Made by a program: the position numbers and the translations under genes
Source of the DNA: Bacteroidales bacterium
Lineage (GTDB): Bacteria; Bacteroidota; Bacteroidia; Bacteroidales; UBA932
DNA length: 34,570 bases
Reading direction: 5' to 3'
Assembly: GCA_015060225.1 (NCBI GenBank)
Contig: SUYX01000020.1
Span: 1-34,570 of the forward strand
Shown here: positions 32,437 through 34,570 of the stretch, piece by piece
Layout of the letters: each line of letters begins with the position of its first letter
How positions within the stretch are numbered: position 1 is the first letter of the stretch
The notes under the pieces: generated by a model
Seen by the model: the letters and a program-made list of their open reading frames with translations, nothing else
The model's database searches: none
What the model was told of the DNA's origin: nothing

Positions 32437-33146
32437 TGTTCTATCTGTTTGAGTGTTATCCTGTTTTCATAAATGGCCTTTCCCACTATAACCTTTCTCA
32501 ATCCCAGGGAATCAAGTTTTTCTATGTCTTCCACAGATCCTATCCCTCCAGATACCGTAATGTCCACTTTCCTGTATTTTTTCTGAAGTGTGGTGTAGAG
32601 TCCAAATGCTGGTCCGGCAAGCATTCCGTCTTTGGAAATGTCTGTGCATATTACCTGCGAGAGGTTGTGTGGGGTAAACATGTCAACAAGGTCTTCTATG
32701 CCGTAGAGGGTCTCTTCCTGCCATCCGTTTACAGATATTTTATCACCTTTTATGTCTGCCCCAAGAATTATCTTTTCCCCTCCAAACTCCTCCAGCCAAT
32801 GTGAGAACAAATGGGGTTTCTGCGCTGCTATGCTCCCTATGATTGCGTAATCGGCACCGCTGCCCAGGACGCTTTTAAGGCTCTCGCGGCTTTTTATTCC
32901 GCCTCCCCATTCAATTTCAAGTTCTGTTTTTGAAGCAATCTCCTCAAGTGTCTTAAGATTGCAGGGAGAAGAGGCTTTTGCACCGTCAAGATCCACTATA
33001 TGTATTCTCTTTATGCCATGTGCTGCAAACATTTTTGCCATATCCAGTGGGGTAGGGGTATAGGTTGTCTTCTGGGAGTAGTCTCCCTGTACAAGCCTTA
33101 CGCATTTGCCGTCAATTATATCTATGGCAGGTATTATCTGTATCAT
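32418..33146 (-). CDS. hisA: ProFAR isomerase
   Basis: The 242-residue TIM barrel (phosphoribosylformimino-5-aminoimidazole carboxamide ribotide isomerase) starts MIQIIPAIDIIDGKCVRLVQGDY, with the catalytic Asp of AIDI, and has IHIVDLDGA, IEWGGGIKSRESLKSVLGSGA, CTDISKDGMLAGP with the second catalytic Asp, and ITVSGGIGSVEDIEKL. It is close to full length. It overlaps hisH by 4 bp upstream and hisF by 19 bp downstream. Confidence 0.97.
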   Translation of the reverse strand: MIQIIPAIDIIDGKCVRLVQGDYSQKTTYTPTPLDMAKMFAAHGIKRIHIVDLDGAKASSPCNLKTLEEIASKTELEIEWGGGIKSRESLKSVLGSGADYAIIGSIAAQKPHLFSHWLEEFGGEKIILGADIKGDKISVNGWQEETLYGIEDLVDMFTPHNLSQVICTDISKDGMLAGPAFGLYTTLQKKYRKVDITVSGGIGSVEDIEKLDSLGLRKVIVGKAIYENRITLKQIEQWLQRG

Positions 33147-33727
33147 AATTCCAGGAAGTTTTTAAGTATTGTTTCCCCAATGCAGCCGCTCTTTTCGGGA
33201 TGGAACTGTGTCCCGTAAAAGTTTTCGTATTTCAATGCCCCGGAGAACATTGTTCCATGAACTGTTGTTGCAATTGTATCCGGACATAACTGCGGGTAGT
33301 AGGAATGTATGTAATATACATATTCTCCCCCTTTCAATCCTTTGAAGAGTTTGCTCTCCAGGTTGTTTATCCTGTTCCAACCCATGTGTGGTACTTTAAG
33401 CCCCTCCACAGGTTCAAACTTCCTTACTTTGGTGTCAAATATGCCAAGGCATTCCACATCACCCTCCTGGCTGTGGCGGCACATTATCTGCATCCCCACG
33501 CATATTCCCAGTACAGGTTTGCGCAGATTGAGTATTGTATTGCACAAATCCGCATCTTTGAGCCTCTCCATAGCCTGTGCGGCATTTCCAACACCGGGGA
33601 GGATAACTCTGTCTGCCTTTTCAATTGTTTCTTTGCTGGAGGTGATTTCAAATTCCCCTCCAAGCCTTTTGAGAGCATTGGCAACCGACCCCAGATTGCC
33701 GCACTTGTAGTCTATTATTGCAATCAT
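33143..33727 (-). CDS. hisH: Imidazole glycerol phosphate synthase, glutaminase subunit
   Basis: The 194-residue class I glutamine amidotransferase has all catalytic parts: VILPGVGNAAQAMERL, the nucleophile Cys in PVLGICVGMQIM, and the His-Glu pair in FYGTQFHPEKSG. It starts IAIIDYKCGNLGSVANALK as usual. It supplies ammonia to HisF. It follows the hisCB frame by 4 bp and overlaps hisA by 4 bp. Confidence 0.97.
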   Translation of the reverse strand: MIAIIDYKCGNLGSVANALKRLGGEFEITSSKETIEKADRVILPGVGNAAQAMERLKDADLCNTILNLRKPVLGICVGMQIMCRHSQEGDVECLGIFDTKVRKFEPVEGLKVPHMGWNRINNLESKLFKGLKGGEYVYYIHSYYPQLCPDTIATTVHGTMFSGALKYENFYGTQFHPEKSGCIGETILKNFLEL

Positions 33728-33731
33728 ATAT

Positions 33732-34570
33732 TTATATTATCCCTTTGCTGGATGGTAGTGTGTATTTGAAAGGATCTCTCCTTATTGCCATTTTTATGCT
33801 CCTTGCAAAAGCCTTGAACACCCCTTCAATAAGGTGGTGGTTGTTTTCCCCTTTTGCCTGTATATGAAGGTTTGCCTTCATTGCAATGCACAATGTCTTA
33901 AAAAAGTGCTTGAACATCTCAGTGGGTACATCCCCCACCATTTCTCTGGTAAACTGCACATCCCACTGGAAATCTGCCCTTCCTCCAAAATCCAGCAGCA
34001 CCAGGGCCCTGCACTCATCCATCGGGAGTGCAAAACCATATCTCTCAATTCCCCTCTTGTTACCAAGAGCAGTGTAGATAGCCTCTCCAAGCACTATTGC
34101 AACATCTTCCATTGTGTGGTGTTCGTCCACCTCAAGATCTCCCTTGCACCTGATATTAAGTTTTACCCCTGCGTGGTGTACAATCTGGTACAGCATGTGG
34201 TCAAAGAACTTCAGTCCTGTATCTATTTGAGGATCTTCACCGCCATCAAGGTTAAGTTCCACTTCAATGGAGGTTTCTGCAGTTTTCCTTGATATTTTGG
34301 CAACTCTTCCGGGCTCCGGAACATCTATTTCTACCCCATCCGGTGAGCCGTAGCCTTCCAGAGCCTTAAGGAGGAGTTCATTTTCATTTTTCCTCCCCAC
34401 GGATATCCTCAAACAACCTGCACATCCCGGAACATTGTTCCTATTGCGCACTATTATCCCCTTTTCAATCAGATACCCGTATACGGTATTGGGATCATTG
34501 AATTTTACAAGCAGGAAGTTGGCATCACTTGGGTATACCTTTTCTACAATATCCAGTTTTGCAAGTTTCT
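33732..34570 (-). CDS. hisCB: HisC-HisB (IGP dehydratase) fusion, 5' end outside the window
   Basis: The frame is open from the right edge of the window (first full codon 34568) to 33732. The first ~75 residues are the C-terminal part of histidinol-phosphate aminotransferase: [52 protein letters not shown]. After a ~15-residue linker ([16 protein letters not shown]) a complete imidazoleglycerol-phosphate dehydratase follows: [59 protein letters not shown] and [17 protein letters not shown], with the metal-binding His/Glu motifs. A GTG at 34451 could be taken for a start but lies inside the HisC part. There is no HAD-type histidinol-phosphatase domain, which in most Bacteroidetes sits N-terminal to this dehydratase. 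It catalyses step 7 and step 6 of the pathway. Confidence 0.9.
   Translation of the reverse strand, partial: KLAKLDIVEKVYPSDANFLLVKFNDPNTVYGYLIEKGIIVRNRNNVPGCAGCLRISVGRKNENELLLKALEGYGSPDGVEIDVPEPGRVAKISRKTAETSIEVELNLDGGEDPQIDTGLKFFDHMLYQIVHHAGVKLNIRCKGDLEVDEHHTMEDVAIVLGEAIYTALGNKRGIERYGFALPMDECRALVLLDFGGRADFQWDVQFTREMVGDVPTEMFKHFFKTLCIAMKANLHIQAKGENNHHLIEGVFKAFARSIKMAIRRDPFKYTLPSSKGII

Noticed and set aside
34449-34451. GTG start of a stand-alone hisB of 239 residues
   Set aside because: The N-terminal ~35 residues would be the end of HisC, and the HisC frame continues upstream to the window edge without a stop.

Overview
The window comes from a member of the Bacteroidota, most likely the order Bacteroidales. 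Evidence: a fimbrillin (type V pilus) locus with DUF3575, DUF5119 and FISUMP proteins, a DUF5686 outer-membrane protein, promoters of the Bacteroidota form TTTG-N19-TAnnTTTG, A-rich leaders without Shine-Dalgarno sequences, and UAG used as an ordinary stop. I cannot place it below order.

Layout. 1-1360: tail of a DUF4325 protein, an AT-rich spacer with a 32-bp perfect palindrome, a six-copy ~104-bp tandem array, and a two-tRNA operon (Arg-UCU, Lys-CUU; minus). 1473-3809: DUF5686 protein (plus). 3824-16893: seven-gene minus-strand pilus operon, transcribed in the order DUF3575/OmpA-like gene (broken by an in-frame UAG), DUF5119 lipoprotein, three fimbrillins, two very large fimbrillin-FISUMP proteins that are probably tip adhesins. 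A near-perfect promoter lies ahead of it. 17053-19145: a REP-associated-type tyrosine (Y1/HUH) transposase gene with long 104-bp tandem arrays on both sides. 19335-24838: a D-cysteine desulfhydrase-like enzyme, a golvesin-domain amidase-like protein and an L-cysteine desulfidase family protein. 24854-25107: a further inverted copy of the 104-bp element. 25177-31066: glutaminyl cyclase lipoprotein, RNase P RNA (minus), amino-sugar kinase, murQ, recR, a sodium/solute symporter and mntP. 31079-34570: histidine operon (minus) hisCB-hisH-hisA-hisF-hisIE, in which hisC and the IGP dehydratase domain of hisB form one reading frame that runs off the window.

The most interesting feature is the transposase-array system. 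The 104-bp unit resolves into two related 52-bp half-units, each GTCCAC-N16-GTGGAY-N24, so half-sites alternate in orientation at 22/30/22/30 bp. This geometry is kept in four arrays at three loci within 25 kb (549-1112; 17053-17831 and 18921-19145 around the transposase; 24854-25107). The transposase stop codon lies inside the first downstream repeat, and two arrays end in a cap half-unit whose hairpin loop shows the GTGGA half-site. This looks like a Bacteroidota counterpart of the RAYT/REP (REPtron) arrangement with its own repeat architecture.

Other points of note: the amber codon in the DUF3575 gene, low-complexity expansions at the N-termini of three pilus proteins, a 15-bp hairpin after the putative major fimbrillin, and the hisC-hisB fusion.
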